Numbered from the stretch's first letter, positions 17,331 to 27,200 are shown. The stretch: 64,000 nt of DNA from Eubacteriales bacterium (GCA_030536575.1 JAUNPS010000018.1:1-64000), one strand, 5' to 3'. The notes: generated from the sequence alone by a model not told the origin. Program-made: numbers and translations.

Positions 17331-17350
17331 AACTCATTTCTCAGCCTTTC

Positions 17351-17995
17351 TTAATATTTTTCCATTAACACATATTTTGACTCTTGGAAACCTAGATGTC
17401 TGTACATTTGATAAGCTTCCAATTGTCTGTTGGTTATTAACCTCATGCAATAAATTTGATTCATATGCCCCTTTTTTTGAATCGTATTCAGTAACTTTTT
17501 TGCAATTCCTCTTCCTCTTGCATATTGTGCTACTGCCAGGGAATCTACATATATGATATCGGAATGCAAGCCTGGAATAGGGTAAGCCAAAGCTACGCCA
17601 AGGATGTCCTCTTTATCGCATGCAACAAAAGAATACCCTGTCAGAAATTTTTTGAAATGTTCATTATCATACGAAGTTAAAATTGTATCAAAAGTGTGAT
17701 TCAACATTTCATAAACCATAGGGAAATCATTTTCTGTCATTTCCCGAAACTCATATCCATAGTTTTCATCTTGTCTCGGAGCCAGGAGATCTTTGTATTC
17801 TTTAACAAGCGTGCTGTCAACGTCTTTCTCTTCCAGAATCTTCAAAACCATATCCTGCCAGTTCACGATTCCCCTTCCGAATACATCGCCAAATCTTTGA
17901 AATAATCTTTTTCTGCTTTCTGAGTTCGGCTCTAATACAAAATTATTTGCGAATAAATCAACCACTTCAATCACTTGTTTATTACTTAACGCCAT
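17351..17995 (-). CDS. GNAT family N-acetyltransferase with N-terminal helical domain
   Basis: A 214-aa protein. Residues about 80-214 form a GNAT domain with the acetyl-CoA signature YARGRGIAKKLLNTIQKKG (R-G-x-G-I-A) and a C-terminal YQMYRHLGFQESK helix typical of the fold. The first 70 residues are a separate helical region that I do not recognise. GGGAGGAAC precedes the ATG. It is first of a two-gene GNAT operon on the minus strand. Confidence 0.75.
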   Translation of the reverse strand: MALSNKQVIEVVDLFANNFVLEPNSESRKRLFQRFGDVFGRGIVNWQDMVLKILEEKDVDSTLVKEYKDLLAPRQDENYGYEFREMTENDFPMVYEMLNHTFDTILTSYDNEHFKKFLTGYSFVACDKEDILGVALAYPIPGLHSDIIYVDSLAVAQYARGRGIAKKLLNTIQKKGHMNQIYCMRLITNRQLEAYQMYRHLGFQESKYVLMEKY

Positions 17996-18081
17996 CTTGT
18001 TCCTCCCTGTTTGTATTTCTTCTGTATTTTTATGCCTGTGCGGCTTTCAGATATAGCATTGGTTTAATCCGGCGATGGATT

Positions 18082-18747
18082 TCAAGTCCCTGTCAACTGG
18101 CGGCGTCTTTTATGCTCTTCAATTTCTTCTGACCAATTATCATCAAATACTTCTTCCATATTTTCTGCCAGAACTGCTCTTGATACGGCCCTACCCACCG
18201 CTTTAAAGTTAATCGCAATACCTTCCGGATCGTTTTCATAAGTCACAGAACGGTTACGGGCAATACCGATTTTCTCTGCCTCTTTCCCTGCATCAATATT
18301 CGCACCGAGGAATAAGAATTCCCACCCACACTCTTTTTTGGCACGGATCATTCTCCGGATTTGCTCATAGGTATACTTATCACTGGAATTTTCCAATCCA
18401 TCAGTCGTAATAACGATAATAACTTTTCCCGCTTTGTGAGCCTCTGGCAGATGTTTCTGAACATTATCAATTTTCTCAATCGCCGTCCCAACTGCGTCCA
18501 AAAGAGCAGTACAGCTTCGTACAAAATATTCTTTTTCCGTTAATGGCTCAATAATCTCGATAGGAAATCTGTCATGGATGATCTCAACTTCATCATCGAA
18601 CAATACGGTTGTAACATTTACCGGTTTTCCTTCAGCCTTTTGTTTGGCTATCATTCCATTAAATCCGCCAATCGTATCGCTTTCCAGACCTCCCATGGAA
18701 CCGCTTCTGTCCAAAAGAAAAACCAACTCCGTTAATCCTGTATTCAT
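18082..18747 (-). CDS. vWA domain protein
   Basis: About 221 aa, almost entirely a von Willebrand A domain. The MIDAS motif DRSGSMGG lies near the N-terminus, with a conserved Thr/Asp strand (VITTDGLENSS) further on. The start is ATG 18747 with AAAGGAG upstream; a longer frame to 18828 runs into leader sequence. The C-terminus is basic (EEHKRRRQL). vWA proteins of this kind accompany the HTH protein encoded upstream; the pair is known to me from many Firmicutes, sometimes near macro-domain genes, with no settled function. A relic second copy lies at 22534-22667. Confidence 0.8.
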   Translation of the reverse strand: MNTGLTELVFLLDRSGSMGGLESDTIGGFNGMIAKQKAEGKPVNVTTVLFDDEVEIIHDRFPIEIIEPLTEKEYFVRSCTALLDAVGTAIEKIDNVQKHLPEAHKAGKVIIVITTDGLENSSDKYTYEQIRRMIRAKKECGWEFLFLGANIDAGKEAEKIGIARNRSVTYENDPEGIAINFKAVGRAVSRAVLAENMEEVFDDNWSEEIEEHKRRRQLTGT

Positions 18748-18884
18748 GTGAGTACTCCTTTCCTGACCTGTTTTTCGGTCATTGCGGCATCCCATTGAGG
18801 GATTCCCACGCTCAATCGTTATAATCACATTCTACATATAGGACGAACCAAGTTGGTCGCATACCAGGCGACAATTTTTCGCCA
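18748..18884 (-). promoter_or_regulatory. conserved leader/operator of the vWA gene
   Basis: Read on the minus strand, this leader has a GGCGA...TCGCC hairpin, the palindromic ACCAACTTGGT, then TATATGTAGAATGTGATTAT and a small TCCC/GGGA stem. The block 18821-18883 is repeated in inverted orientation at 22413-22473 in front of the vWA relic. The palindrome looks like an operator near the -10 region (inference). Confidence 0.5.
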
Positions 18885-18896
18885 TTCATTTTTTAA

Positions 18897-19520
18897 TTAA
18901 TCAAATATCGGCTGCCCATAGGCATACAAAACATCATTGATTTCAAACATATCATAAATCTTATTCTGTAAAAAATATGCCACAATAATGTCTGTTTTGG
19001 AGCTTCTGGATAAAGCAAACCCGGCACTTTGCAGTAAATCCTTTGCTTCATCCAAGGATAATTCCAATGCGATCGTGAAAGCTAAAACGGTCTTTTTGTT
19101 GGGGGTATAGTTTACGTCTTTCCTTATTTTTGAAAAATGCCTGCGGTCTACATTGGCTTTGGTATATACTTGAGAATCTGTCATGCCTTTCTCGTCAATC
19201 AGGCGGAGAAGCCTCTCTGAAAAGGTTTCTTCCATCTGGCTCATCAGATCATCAATGTTTCGATTTTTCGCCACTGTCTGTGACATTTCTTTGGTGATCT
19301 TTGTTTTCTTCATACTGCCAACATCAAATTCTGTTGGCGAACACTCGTCCGCTTCATATACTGCAGGAGCTTCATGAGTTTTTTGTCTTTTTTTTCGGAA
19401 ACCTGTTATTTTATCAAAGATAGATTTCATTTCCTCGTCTATTTTGATATCATCTGTTTCCGGTTCATAATATTTATCTATGTACTTTCCAACTTCCTCA
19501 AGGAATTCTTTACTTGCCAT
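18897..19520 (-). CDS. HTH (Xre-like) partner protein of the vWA gene, 5' end disturbed by a repeat
   Basis: About 207 aa from ATG 19520; the frame stays open to GTG 19601, which lies inside the truncated MITE copy. Residues in the middle form a linker rich in acidic and basic residues. The C-terminal half (SERLLRLIDEKGMTDSQVYTKANVDRRHFSKIR... then KKTVLAFTIALELSLDEAKDLLQSAGFALS) is a helix-turn-helix fold known next to vWA genes. In the longer frame, residues from the repeat precede IKDFIIKSENVKAGIIQM, which looks like genuine family sequence. The original start was therefore probably lost when the repeat inserted, and expression may now depend on the internal ATG, which has only a weak ribosome site. 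Confidence 0.65.
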   Translation of the reverse strand: MASKEFLEEVGKYIDKYYEPETDDIKIDEEMKSIFDKITGFRKKRQKTHEAPAVYEADECSPTEFDVGSMKKTKITKEMSQTVAKNRNIDDLMSQMEETFSERLLRLIDEKGMTDSQVYTKANVDRRHFSKIRKDVNYTPNKKTVLAFTIALELSLDEAKDLLQSAGFALSRSSKTDIIVAYFLQNKIYDMFEINDVLYAYGQPIFD

Positions 19521-19575
19521 CTGAATGATACCTGCCTTCACATTTTCTGATTTTATTATAAAGTCCTTTATTTCG

Positions 19576-19636
19576 TTACTGTTCAGACAGTACCTGAGCA
19601 CTTAGCTGCTCAGGTACGTAAGAACGTGATTCAGGT
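19576..19636 (+). repeat. truncated copy of the 142-bp MITE-like element
   Basis: 61 bp match 4386-4446 with one mismatch (A at 19592 against G at 4402). The match begins exactly at the terminal repeat TTACTGTTCA and stops in the middle of the element. The copy lies between the stop of the DUF3788 gene (19637) and the 5' end of the HTH gene. Confidence 0.85.
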
Positions 19637-20050
19637 TTATTTCCGATTCGGTTTTCTTTTAATAGCCAACAATTTCATATAATCATCGAATTCAGTATTG
19701 TCAGTCGGTTCAAACATTACCCATTTTCCGTCATGATAGATTTTCGCTTCATCATATTGCCTACAAACGACATGAGAAAGAGTACCTCTTATATCTTCAA
19801 ATTTGGTTCTTTCATTTTTTCCAAAAATAATCATGAAACCAACGCAATTACTTTTGGCGTATAAGCAACAGAGTGTTTTACCTCCTCTGCGATATTTATA
19901 CTCATAAGTCCAATTCTTACCGCCAGTATTCCATAATCGTTCCATTTCGTATTTTTCATCAATAGCCGAACATAACTCTTGCCAAACTTCAAACAAAGAT
20001 TGTCCGAGTAATTCAGTCATAGTTGATTGAGACGGTATATTTTCAAGCAT
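19637..20050 (-). CDS. DUF3788 family protein
   Basis: A 137-aa soluble protein that resembles DUF3788: WTYEYKYRRGGKTLCCLYAKSNCVGFMIIFGKNERTKFE is the typical core, with aromatic and glycine positions of a small beta-rich fold. No catalytic role is known. GGAGGGG precedes the ATG. Its last codon abuts the truncated repeat, so the insertion may have trimmed its 3' region. Confidence 0.65.
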   Translation of the reverse strand: MLENIPSQSTMTELLGQSLFEVWQELCSAIDEKYEMERLWNTGGKNWTYEYKYRRGGKTLCCLYAKSNCVGFMIIFGKNERTKFEDIRGTLSHVVCRQYDEAKIYHDGKWVMFEPTDNTEFDDYMKLLAIKRKPNRK

Positions 20051-20547
20051 TATATCCCCTCCGTAATTTTCACTATTCTAAAAATTATATTGCTTCTATC
20101 ATACCTGCTTCAAACAAAGTTTCAAATGTATTTACCGCACCACCATAAGCCATCAATTTAAATCATATTTTCATTTGCTATATAGATATTCTACCAGAAG
20201 CCGCCATCACTTTCCACACATTATCAAAAGAAATAGCAAATCCCCACCAGCCAGTTAAGAGTAAACTGAACGACTACGCCGCTCTTGACTAACTGGTGAG
20301 GATTCATTTCATGGTAGCTAAGAGGGCTTTAAGCAGCCCACCACCTGTCAGCGGGATTCCCGATTGTATTTTCTCTTTGCAGCCCGTTTCTGTTCGGCTT
20401 CTATCTGTTCCTGGTGCTTTGCACGGTCAATCACAGCATTTATCTGTTCAGATGTCACGGTGCAAACCTTATTTCCCTCTTTCGCACTAAATAAAATCAC
20501 TATTTGGGCTTGAAAATCCTTTATTTTCAAGGTTTTTCATGTAAAAT
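20051..20547 (-). other. relic-rich intergenic stretch
   Basis: Nearly 500 bp without a convincing gene. On the minus strand 20085-20153 encodes a 22-residue tail (MAYGGAVNTFETLFEAGMIEAI), probably the end of a lost gene. An imperfect inverted repeat (CACCAG...CTGGTG, about 20237-20304) forms a hairpin. A 60-aa minus-strand frame at 20348-20530 ends in a charged helix (AVIDRAKHQEQIEAEQKRAAKRKY) and could be a fragment of an element-borne protein. It has no good ribosome site. Confidence 0.4.
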
Positions 20548-20595
20548 AAAAAACCTCAGAGGATGGGAATTTTCCCAAACTCTAAGGTTTTATTT
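20548..20595 (-). terminator. terminator of guaA
   Basis: AAAACCTCAGAG and CTCTAAGGTTTT pair as the outer stem, with GGGAATTTTCCC inside. On the minus strand it is followed by TTTTTTATTTT. It lies 73 bp beyond the guaA stop. Confidence 0.75.
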
Positions 20596-20667
20596 TTTTC
20601 TTTTGGTCGGAGGGTAATCATTTTTTGCCCATTAAGGGAAATGACTGCTACCTCTTAACAACAAATA

Positions 20668-22209
20668 TCACTCAAACTCAATCGTTGCCGGCGGCTTCCC
20701 CGTACAATCATACATCACTCGGTTAACCCCTTTAACCTCATTCACAATCCGGTTCGCCACCTTCGCCAGCACCTCCCACGGAATCTGCGCCGCATCCGCC
20801 GTCATAAAATCAGACGTATTTACCGCCCGCAGCGCCACCGCATAATCATAAGTCCGGAAATCCCCCATCACACCGACCGACCGCATATTTGTCAGCGCCG
20901 CAAAATATTGTCCCAAACCCTTGTCCAATCCAGCTTTCGCGATTTCTTCCCGGTAAATGTAGTCAGCCTCCTGGACAATTTTAACTTTTTCTTCGGTCAC
21001 TTCGCCGATGATGCGAATTCCAAGGCCAGGGCCGGGGAACGGCTGACGGAACACCAAATATTCCGGAATGCCAAGTTCCAGTCCGGCTTTGCGGACTTCA
21101 TCTTTGAACAGGAGGCGGAGCGGCTCAATAATTTCTTTAAAATCTACAACGTCCGGAAGGCCTCCCACATTGTGGTGGGACTTGATTACGGCGGACTTGC
21201 CAAGGCCGCTTTCGATAACATCCGGATAAATCGTACCCTGGACAAGGTAATCTACAGCGCCGATCTTTCGGGCTTCTTCTTCGAATACACGAATGAATTC
21301 TTCACCGATGATTTTCCGCTTGGTTTCCGGATCGGTAACGCCAGCCAGTTTAGTGTAGTAACGCTGCTGGGCATTTACACGGACGAAATTCAATTCGTAG
21401 GGGCCGTCCGGGCCGAATACGGCTTCTACTTCGTCACCTTCATTTTTTCGAAGAAGGCCATGGTCTACAAAAACACACGTGAGTTGTTTGCCGACTGCTT
21501 TAGAAAGCAGGACAGCGGCTACGGAAGAATCGACACCGCCGGAGAGGGCACAGAGCACTTTTCCGTCGCCAATTTTTTCACGGAGAGACTGGATGGTGGT
21601 TTCGACAAAGGAATCCATTTTCCAGTCGCCGGCGCAGCCGCAGACTTTGTAAACAAAATTACTGAGCATCGTTTTTCCTTCGGCGGTGTGCATGACTTCC
21701 GGATGGAACTGGGTTGCGTAGATTTTCTTTTCGGGGCAGGCCATGGCGGCTACCGGGCAGACCGGAGTATGGGCGGTCACGGTAAAGCCCGCGGGAACCT
21801 TGGAAATATAATCCGTGTGGCTCATCCAGCAGACTGTGGATGGAGAAACACCTGCAAAGAGCATATCCTCCGTATTTACTTCGACTTCCGTATGGCCATA
21901 TTCGCTGGTGGGTGCTGTTTCGACGGTTCCGCCTAAAAGATGGGCAACGAGCTGGGAGCCGTAGCAGATACCCAGAATCGGAATTCCGAGATCGAAGATT
22001 TCTTTGGTATAGCTTGGAGAATCTTCGCCGTAGACGCTGTTCGGGCCGCCGGTGAAAATGATTCCTTTGGGATTCATTTCTTTGATTTTTTCGATGGATA
22101 AGGTATACGGATGTACTTCTGCATAGACATTACATTCTCTGACTCTTCGGGCAATCAACTGATTATACTGGCCGCCGAAGTCCAATACGATGATCATTTC
22201 TCTTTCCAC
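20668..22209 (-). CDS. guaA: GMP synthase (glutamine-hydrolysing)
   Basis: A 513-aa enzyme that converts XMP to GMP using ATP and glutamine. The N-terminal class I glutamine amidotransferase has GICYGSQ with the nucleophile Cys and the FHPEVMHT His-Glu pair. The ATP pyrophosphatase domain has the P-loop SGGVDSSV. The C-terminal dimerisation domain ends in the conserved [17 protein letters not shown]. The start is likely GTG 22209, eight bases after AGGAGG; a shorter start at ATG 22197 is possible. The gene stands alone. Confidence 0.96.
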   Translation of the reverse strand: MEREMIIVLDFGGQYNQLIARRVRECNVYAEVHPYTLSIEKIKEMNPKGIIFTGGPNSVYGEDSPSYTKEIFDLGIPILGICYGSQLVAHLLGGTVETAPTSEYGHTEVEVNTEDMLFAGVSPSTVCWMSHTDYISKVPAGFTVTAHTPVCPVAAMACPEKKIYATQFHPEVMHTAEGKTMLSNFVYKVCGCAGDWKMDSFVETTIQSLREKIGDGKVLCALSGGVDSSVAAVLLSKAVGKQLTCVFVDHGLLRKNEGDEVEAVFGPDGPYELNFVRVNAQQRYYTKLAGVTDPETKRKIIGEEFIRVFEEEARKIGAVDYLVQGTIYPDVIESGLGKSAVIKSHHNVGGLPDVVDFKEIIEPLRLLFKDEVRKAGLELGIPEYLVFRQPFPGPGLGIRIIGEVTEEKVKIVQEADYIYREEIAKAGLDKGLGQYFAALTNMRSVGVMGDFRTYDYAVALRAVNTSDFMTADAAQIPWEVLAKVANRIVNEVKGVNRVMYDCTGKPPATIEFE

Positions 22210-22285
22210 AAGTATTCCTCCTGTATGCAATCTTCTTTTTAATGGTCAAAAGGCGGAAATTTGTCCGCCTATAAGCTGTTTTCTT

Positions 22286-22314
22286 ATTATAAAATATTCT
22301 CCGGCTCTTGGCAA
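22286..22314 (-). promoter_or_regulatory. guaA promoter
   Basis: On the minus strand TTGCCA (22314-22309), a 17-bp spacer and TATAAT (22291-22286) precede guaA by about 75 bp. The short leader has a GGCGG/CCGCC hairpin followed by TTTT, but it is too short for a purine riboswitch. Confidence 0.7.
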
Positions 22315-22412
22315 GAGTGAAATCGCGGGCCTCACGGAATTGCGTTTGCCGATCGTTCCGCCACAGACCAAAAGGTATGTGTTTTGCGTATATTTGATTA
22401 ATTGAAAAAGGC

Positions 22413-22533
22413 AGGCGAAATGTCGCCTGATATGCGACCAACTTAGTCGGTTCTATATGTAGAATGTGATTATGGCCTGAAAACAGATCAAGGAAGAGAT
22501 AACCCCCAAGGGGATACCATGATGCGCAAAAAC
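22413..22533 (+). repeat. inverted second copy of the vWA leader
   Basis: 22413-22473 match the minus strand of 18883-18821: the AGGCGAAA hairpin, TATGCGACCAACTT and TATATGTAGAATGTGATTAT are nearly identical. Downstream similarity continues more weakly through CCCC/GGGG and the AAAAACC segment. Confidence 0.7.
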
Positions 22534-22667
22534 CGTGCACAAAGAAGGAGTGCGGATGGGAATTTTTCTCCCCAGGTGCGAATATTGATGCCGGGAAAGC
22601 GGCGGAAAAGATTAGCATTGCCCGTAATCGCTCTGCAGCTTATGAAAACAATTCGGAAGGAGTTTGA
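22534..22667 (+). pseudogene. relic of a second vWA gene
   Basis: Read with frame corrections, this encodes GWEF, GANIDAGKAAEKISIARNR and AYENNSEG. These align with GWEF, GANIDAGKEAEKIGIARNR and TYENDPEG of the vWA protein at 18082. The first half of the gene is missing, one base is inserted near 22539, and a TGA closes the frame. The leader is joined directly to mid-gene sequence, so a deletion removed about 140 codons. Confidence 0.75.
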
Positions 22668-22688
22668 AAGTATGTATTCAAACTCCTT
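22657..22688 (+). terminator. perfect 12-bp hairpin at the end of the vWA relic
   Basis: AAGGAGTTTGAA (22657-22668) and TTCAAACTCCTT (22677-22688) form a perfect stem with an eight-base loop. No clean T-run follows, so terminator function is uncertain. Confidence 0.4.
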
Positions 22689-22739
22689 CTCTGCGAAAAT
22701 ACTGAAAAGTGATGAAAAATCCCTCGATCGCCAACTTTT

Positions 22740-22787
22740 TTGATATCCAAAAAGAGGATTCTATGCTACAATGATCTATGTAGCATA
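22740..22787 (+). promoter_or_regulatory. BREX operon promoter with dyad operator
   Basis: TTGATA (22740-22745), a 16-bp spacer and TATGCT (22762-22767) form a promoter. The -10 lies within the dyad TATGCTACA (22762-22770)/TGTAGCATA (22779-22787), which is perfect over 9 bp with an 8-bp gap. The Xre gene follows directly, so repression of the BREX operon by its own Xre protein is likely (inference). Confidence 0.6.
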
Positions 22788-22822
22788 AGATGAAAGAAAG
22801 TATATGTAATGAGGAATCAGGC

Positions 22823-23062
22823 ATGGCAGTATCTTATAAAAAGCTTTTCAAAATGCTGATAGATAGGGATATGAAAAAGAAAGATTTTAGAGAACTAACA
22901 GGTATTAGCAGCAATACCGTTACGAAGCTTGCAAAAAATGAGAATGTCACTATGGAAGTAATCGAAAAGATATGTATTCATATGGGTTGTACGGTTGATG
23001 AGATTGTGGATATTATTCCTGATGATCCAATAGGTGAGAATGCAGAAAAGATGGGGAAATAG
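22823..23062 (+). CDS. Xre/Cro-type regulator heading the BREX operon
   Basis: A 79-aa protein made of one helix-turn-helix domain (KKDFRELTGISSNTVTKLAKNENVTMEVIEKICIHMGC), of the short Cro/C1 group. ATG 22823 with GAGG eight bases upstream is preferred; an in-frame ATG at 22790 overlaps the operator. It ends 14 bases before brxA. As first gene of the operon and next to a dyad operator, it probably represses BREX expression. Confidence 0.8.
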   Translation: MAVSYKKLFKMLIDRDMKKKDFRELTGISSNTVTKLAKNENVTMEVIEKICIHMGCTVDEIVDIIPDDPIGENAEKMGK

Positions 23063-23075
23063 AGAGGTTTTGCAT

Positions 23076-23678
23076 ATGGAATGTAAAAAATACAGCGCCG
23101 GTCTTATGTCTCAGTCGTTCTGGTTCCTTGAATTTAAGAAAGCGGTCAGACTCAGACAAGAGGGCTTGGGCGATGATGAAATAAAGAAAAAATGTGTAGA
23201 GGAAAATCTCTTTGGTGCAGCGAAAGAATACAGAGCGTTGCGAATGGCTGGGTATATCATTACCCGTCTGAAAATGATGGACGATACACTTGTGGAACTG
23301 TTTTGCTCATCGGATATTGCAGCGCAGAAGCTGATTAACCTGATCACGATACTCTGGACGGACAGATTATATTTTGAATTTGTATATGAGGTTTATCGGG
23401 AAAAAGTATTGCTCGGAACGGAATGTATAGAAGATGCGGATGTGAATGTGTTCTTTACCAGAAAAGAGACGCAAAGCGAAGCAATTGCTGGTTGGAAGGA
23501 CTCAACGAAACGACATCTGCGCTCCTGCTATTTAAACTTTATGGCGGATGCAAATTTGCTGACGGTGATAGATAAAAAGAAAATCATTACTCCGCCGATT
23601 CTGGATATTGCATTGGAACGTTATCTGAAATCTGTGGATGCAGAGGTAATGATAAAAGCTCTGACGGGGGTGAACTGA
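23076..23678 (+). CDS. brxA: BREX protein BrxA (DUF1819)
   Basis: A 200-aa all-helical protein matching BrxA: YSAGLMSQSFWFLEFKKAVRL at the N-terminus and a C-terminal ILDIALERYLK. BrxA is a small DNA-binding component of type 1 BREX. ATG 23076 with GAGGT upstream is chosen over an upstream in-frame start that overlaps the Xre gene. Only four bases separate it from brxB. Confidence 0.88.
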   Translation: MECKKYSAGLMSQSFWFLEFKKAVRLRQEGLGDDEIKKKCVEENLFGAAKEYRALRMAGYIITRLKMMDDTLVELFCSSDIAAQKLINLITILWTDRLYFEFVYEVYREKVLLGTECIEDADVNVFFTRKETQSEAIAGWKDSTKRHLRSCYLNFMADANLLTVIDKKKIITPPILDIALERYLKSVDAEVMIKALTGVN

Positions 23679-23682
23679 CAGG

Positions 23683-24258
23683 ATGACATTGGAAGAAAGA
23701 TTGAATAAAGCAGAAGCAATTATGCAGAAGCCTTCTTTTCGTCAGAATAAAGGGTTGGGAAATGAAGTGGGTTATTACATTTTCGATTATCCTGCTGAAC
23801 AGGAGCTGGCCGTTCGGGAGAGGGTTGCGTATATCCGCAAAAAGAACGAGCAGTCTGGTGATGAATACCAGGTGGAGGTGTTTGACCTCTATGAGATTAT
23901 GATAGAGATTCTGAAAAATAAAGGCTATCTGGAAAAGTGCTACGAATTTGAAAAGAAAAAAGGGTTTGAACGTATCACAAAATCCGTTGGCAATATGCTT
24001 CGCATTACAGCCAAAGACAGTTTGATTGTGAATTACATTAAGGAGCGTACACCTGAAAAGGCGATTGTATTTCTTGTGGGCATTGGGAAGTGCTATCCGA
24101 TTTTACGATCCCATACGGTACTGAACAACCTTCATCAGGTGATTGACAACGTACCTGTGGTGATGTTCTATCCGGGAAAATACGATGGACAGGAACTTGT
24201 TCTTTTCTCAGAGATAAAAGATGATAATTACTACCGAGCCTTTAAGCTTGTTGATTAA
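23683..24258 (+). CDS. brxB: BREX protein BrxB (DUF1788)
   Basis: A 191-aa protein of the DUF1788 family: LGNEVGYYIFDYPAEQELAVRERV near the N-terminus and PVVMFYPGKYDGQELVLF near the C-terminus. It is a conserved BREX component needed for defence and methylation in systems tested elsewhere; its biochemical role is not settled. It lies between brxA and brxC. Confidence 0.9.
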   Translation: MTLEERLNKAEAIMQKPSFRQNKGLGNEVGYYIFDYPAEQELAVRERVAYIRKKNEQSGDEYQVEVFDLYEIMIEILKNKGYLEKCYEFEKKKGFERITKSVGNMLRITAKDSLIVNYIKERTPEKAIVFLVGIGKCYPILRSHTVLNNLHQVIDNVPVVMFYPGKYDGQELVLFSEIKDDNYYRAFKLVD

Positions 24259-24270
24259 AGGAGCAGCGAA

Positions 24271-27200
24271 ATGAAGATTGGGCAAATGTTTGCAAAACCG
24301 ATTGACCGTGACATGAAAGGCGTCATCAAGGTCGGTCAGGATGATAATTTTAATATTCAGCAGGAACTGGAGGAATATGTTGTTACCCGTGAGCTGCAAA
24401 AGCACTTTCGTGATTTCTTTGACAGCTATAAGCGGGGAATCCATGGAAAAACAGATAAGATGGGCGTATGGATTTCCGGCTTCTTTGGAAGTGGTAAATC
24501 CCATTTCCTGAAAATTCTCTCCTATTTGCTGGAGAATAAAATGGTGAACGGTAAGTCTGCGCTGCAGTATTTTGAAGATGACGATAAAATCAAAGACCCT
24601 ATGGTGCTGGCTGATATGCGTCTGGCGGCGTCGGTTCCTACGGACGTTGTGCTGTTCAATATTGACTCCAAGGGAGAACAGAGCGGCAAACAGGATAAGG
24701 ACGCTATTGTTTCCGTTTTCCTGAAAGTATTCAACGAGATGCAGGGATTCTGCGGGGCGATTCCGTTCCTTGCTGACCTTGAGAGAAAACTTTCAGAGGA
24801 AGGTCGCTATGAGGAGTTTCAGGAAAAGTTCGAGGACTCTTTTGGAACGGAATGGACAGAGGCACGCAACGATTTTGATTTTATTCAGGATGATATTGTG
24901 GAAGTCCTCTCTGATATGGGATTTATGAGCGAAGAAGCAGCCCGCAACTGGTGTGAACGTGCGACAACGGAATATGCGATCAGTATCGAGCGTTTTGCCG
25001 ATCTGGTGAAAAGATACATAGACCGTAAGGGCAACAATCACCATGTCGTGTTCCTTGTGGATGAAATTGGTCAGTATATTGGCGATGATTCGAAACTGAT
25101 GCTGAACCTCCAGACGGTAACAGAGGATTTAGGAACTGCCTGCCAGGGCAAGGCGTGGATTATCGTTACCAGCCAGCAGGATATTGACTCCATCACGAAA
25201 ACGAAAGGCAATGACTTCTCCAAGATCCAGGGGCGTTTTGATACCAGACTGTCCCTGTCTTCTGCCAATGTAGATGAAGTCATTCGTGAAAGAGTTTTGA
25301 AGAAAACAGAATCGGCAGTACAGACGCTTTCTCTTTACTATGACGAGAAAGAAACCATTGTAAAGAACCTGATTCTCTTCAATGATGGAATCGAAAAGAA
25401 GCTTTATGCGAACAGAGCAAACTTTGCAGAAGTATATCCGTTTATTCCGTATCAGTTCAATCTTCTGGGGAGTGTGCTCACATCCATACGCACCCACGGC
25501 GCATCCGGTAAACATCTGGCAGAAGGAGAACGCTCCATGCTTGCATTGTTCAAAGAATCTGCGGTGCGGGTGATGAATGAAGAAACGGGTACGATTGTGC
25601 CATTCCATATGTTTTATGACGCCCTTGAGCAGTTCCTTGACCATTCTCATAAGAGTGTGATTTCCCGTGCGCTGGATAATGACTATCTGAATCCGACGCA
25701 CGCTGATGAGTGTTTTGATGTGAATGTCCTCAAGACACTCTTTATGATTAAGTATGTAAAAGAAATTAAGGCGAATATCGAGAATATTACAAGCCTGATG
25801 GTTACACATATGGACAATGACCGCATGGAGTTGTCACAGAAGGTTGAGGACGCTTTAAAGCGTCTGGTTCGCCAGACGCTTGTCCAGAAAAACGGCGATC
25901 TCTATGTATTTCTGACGGATGAAGAACAGGAAATTAACCGGGCGATAGAGTCTCAGCCTGTGGATGCCGGTGAAATTACGGCAAAGGTGTCGGAACTGAT
26001 TTTTGACGGCTTGTTTGATGAGAAGAAATACCGGTATCCTGCTTTCAACGGACGGTATGCGTTTGGGTTTAACCAGATTGTAGATGATAAGCCTTACAAG
26101 GCAAATCAAAACTACGATATTACTTTGAAAATCCTGACGCCGAACAGCGATGAAATCGCTGATGAAGTGACCATGCGGATGCTGTCGGCACAGAGCCATT
26201 GTGTTTTGGTTATATTACCTGACGACAGAACCTTTCTTGATGAAATCCGCTCTTCTCTCCAGATTGAGAAGTTTCTTCGATTTGATGCGGCAAATACGGT
26301 GACAAAGTATGAGCAGATCAAGGAAGCCAAGAAAGTGGAGCTTCGTGAGCGAAGTGCGGCGGCGAGGCTGTTCCTTGAGGAATCCTTAAAATCCGCAGTT
26401 ATCTATGTGAATGGCGACCGGGTGCAGTCTTCTGCAAAGGAGATTTCTTCCCGCATGAACGACGCTATCGGAAAGCTGGTTGTATCCGTGTATCATAAGT
26501 TATCTTATATCGACACAGCCATGAGCGAATCGGATATTAGAAAGCTATTCAATAGCAATAGCCAGCAGTTGACACTGGCAGGAACTAATTCTACGCCGAA
26601 CAGTTTGGCATTGCACGATGTGAACGATTATATCGGTGTAAATACGGCTCGCCACACCAAGACTTCCATGAAGTCTCTGCTGGATCGCTTTATGAAAGCT
26701 CCGTATGGATTTGTTGAAGCAGATGTTCAGTGGCTGGTTGCCAAATTATTCAAAGATGGAGAAATTGCTTTCTACGTCAATAGCGAACCTGTGACACTTC
26801 TGTCTAAGAGTGCTGACGAGATTGTTCGATTTGTAACCCGTAAGGAGTTCAATGAGCGTCTGATGACAGAGAAACGTGTCCGTGCCAGCGAAAAGCAGAA
26901 AAAAGCTGTCCGCGAAGTTATGAAAGAGCTGTTTGGTATTTCTCCATCCAGCGATGATGACGATGCGGTTATGAGCAGTTTCCTGAACTATGCAGGGCGC
27001 TTAAAGAACGATTTAGAGAAACTGGAGATTCATTATAAAAATCAGCCGTTGTATCCGGGAAAAACACTGGTAGCTTCGGGCAAAAAAATGATGACGGATG
27101 TTGCACAGTTTCGGAATGCTAATGAGTTCTTCGCAGCAGTTGACAGAGAACGTGACGAATATCTGGACTTCGCGGAAGACTATGAGCCGGTGAAGAAATT

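Noticed and set aside
20348-20530. 60-aa minus-strand frame as a real gene
   Set aside because: No ribosome site or recognised family; kept only as a possible fragment in the intergenic entry.
22209-22320. Purine riboswitch before guaA
   Set aside because: The leader from the promoter to the start is only about 70 nt and lacks the conserved three-way junction sequence.
22823-23678. Xre gene and following small gene as a toxin-antitoxin pair
   Set aside because: The second protein is clearly BrxA by sequence and context.
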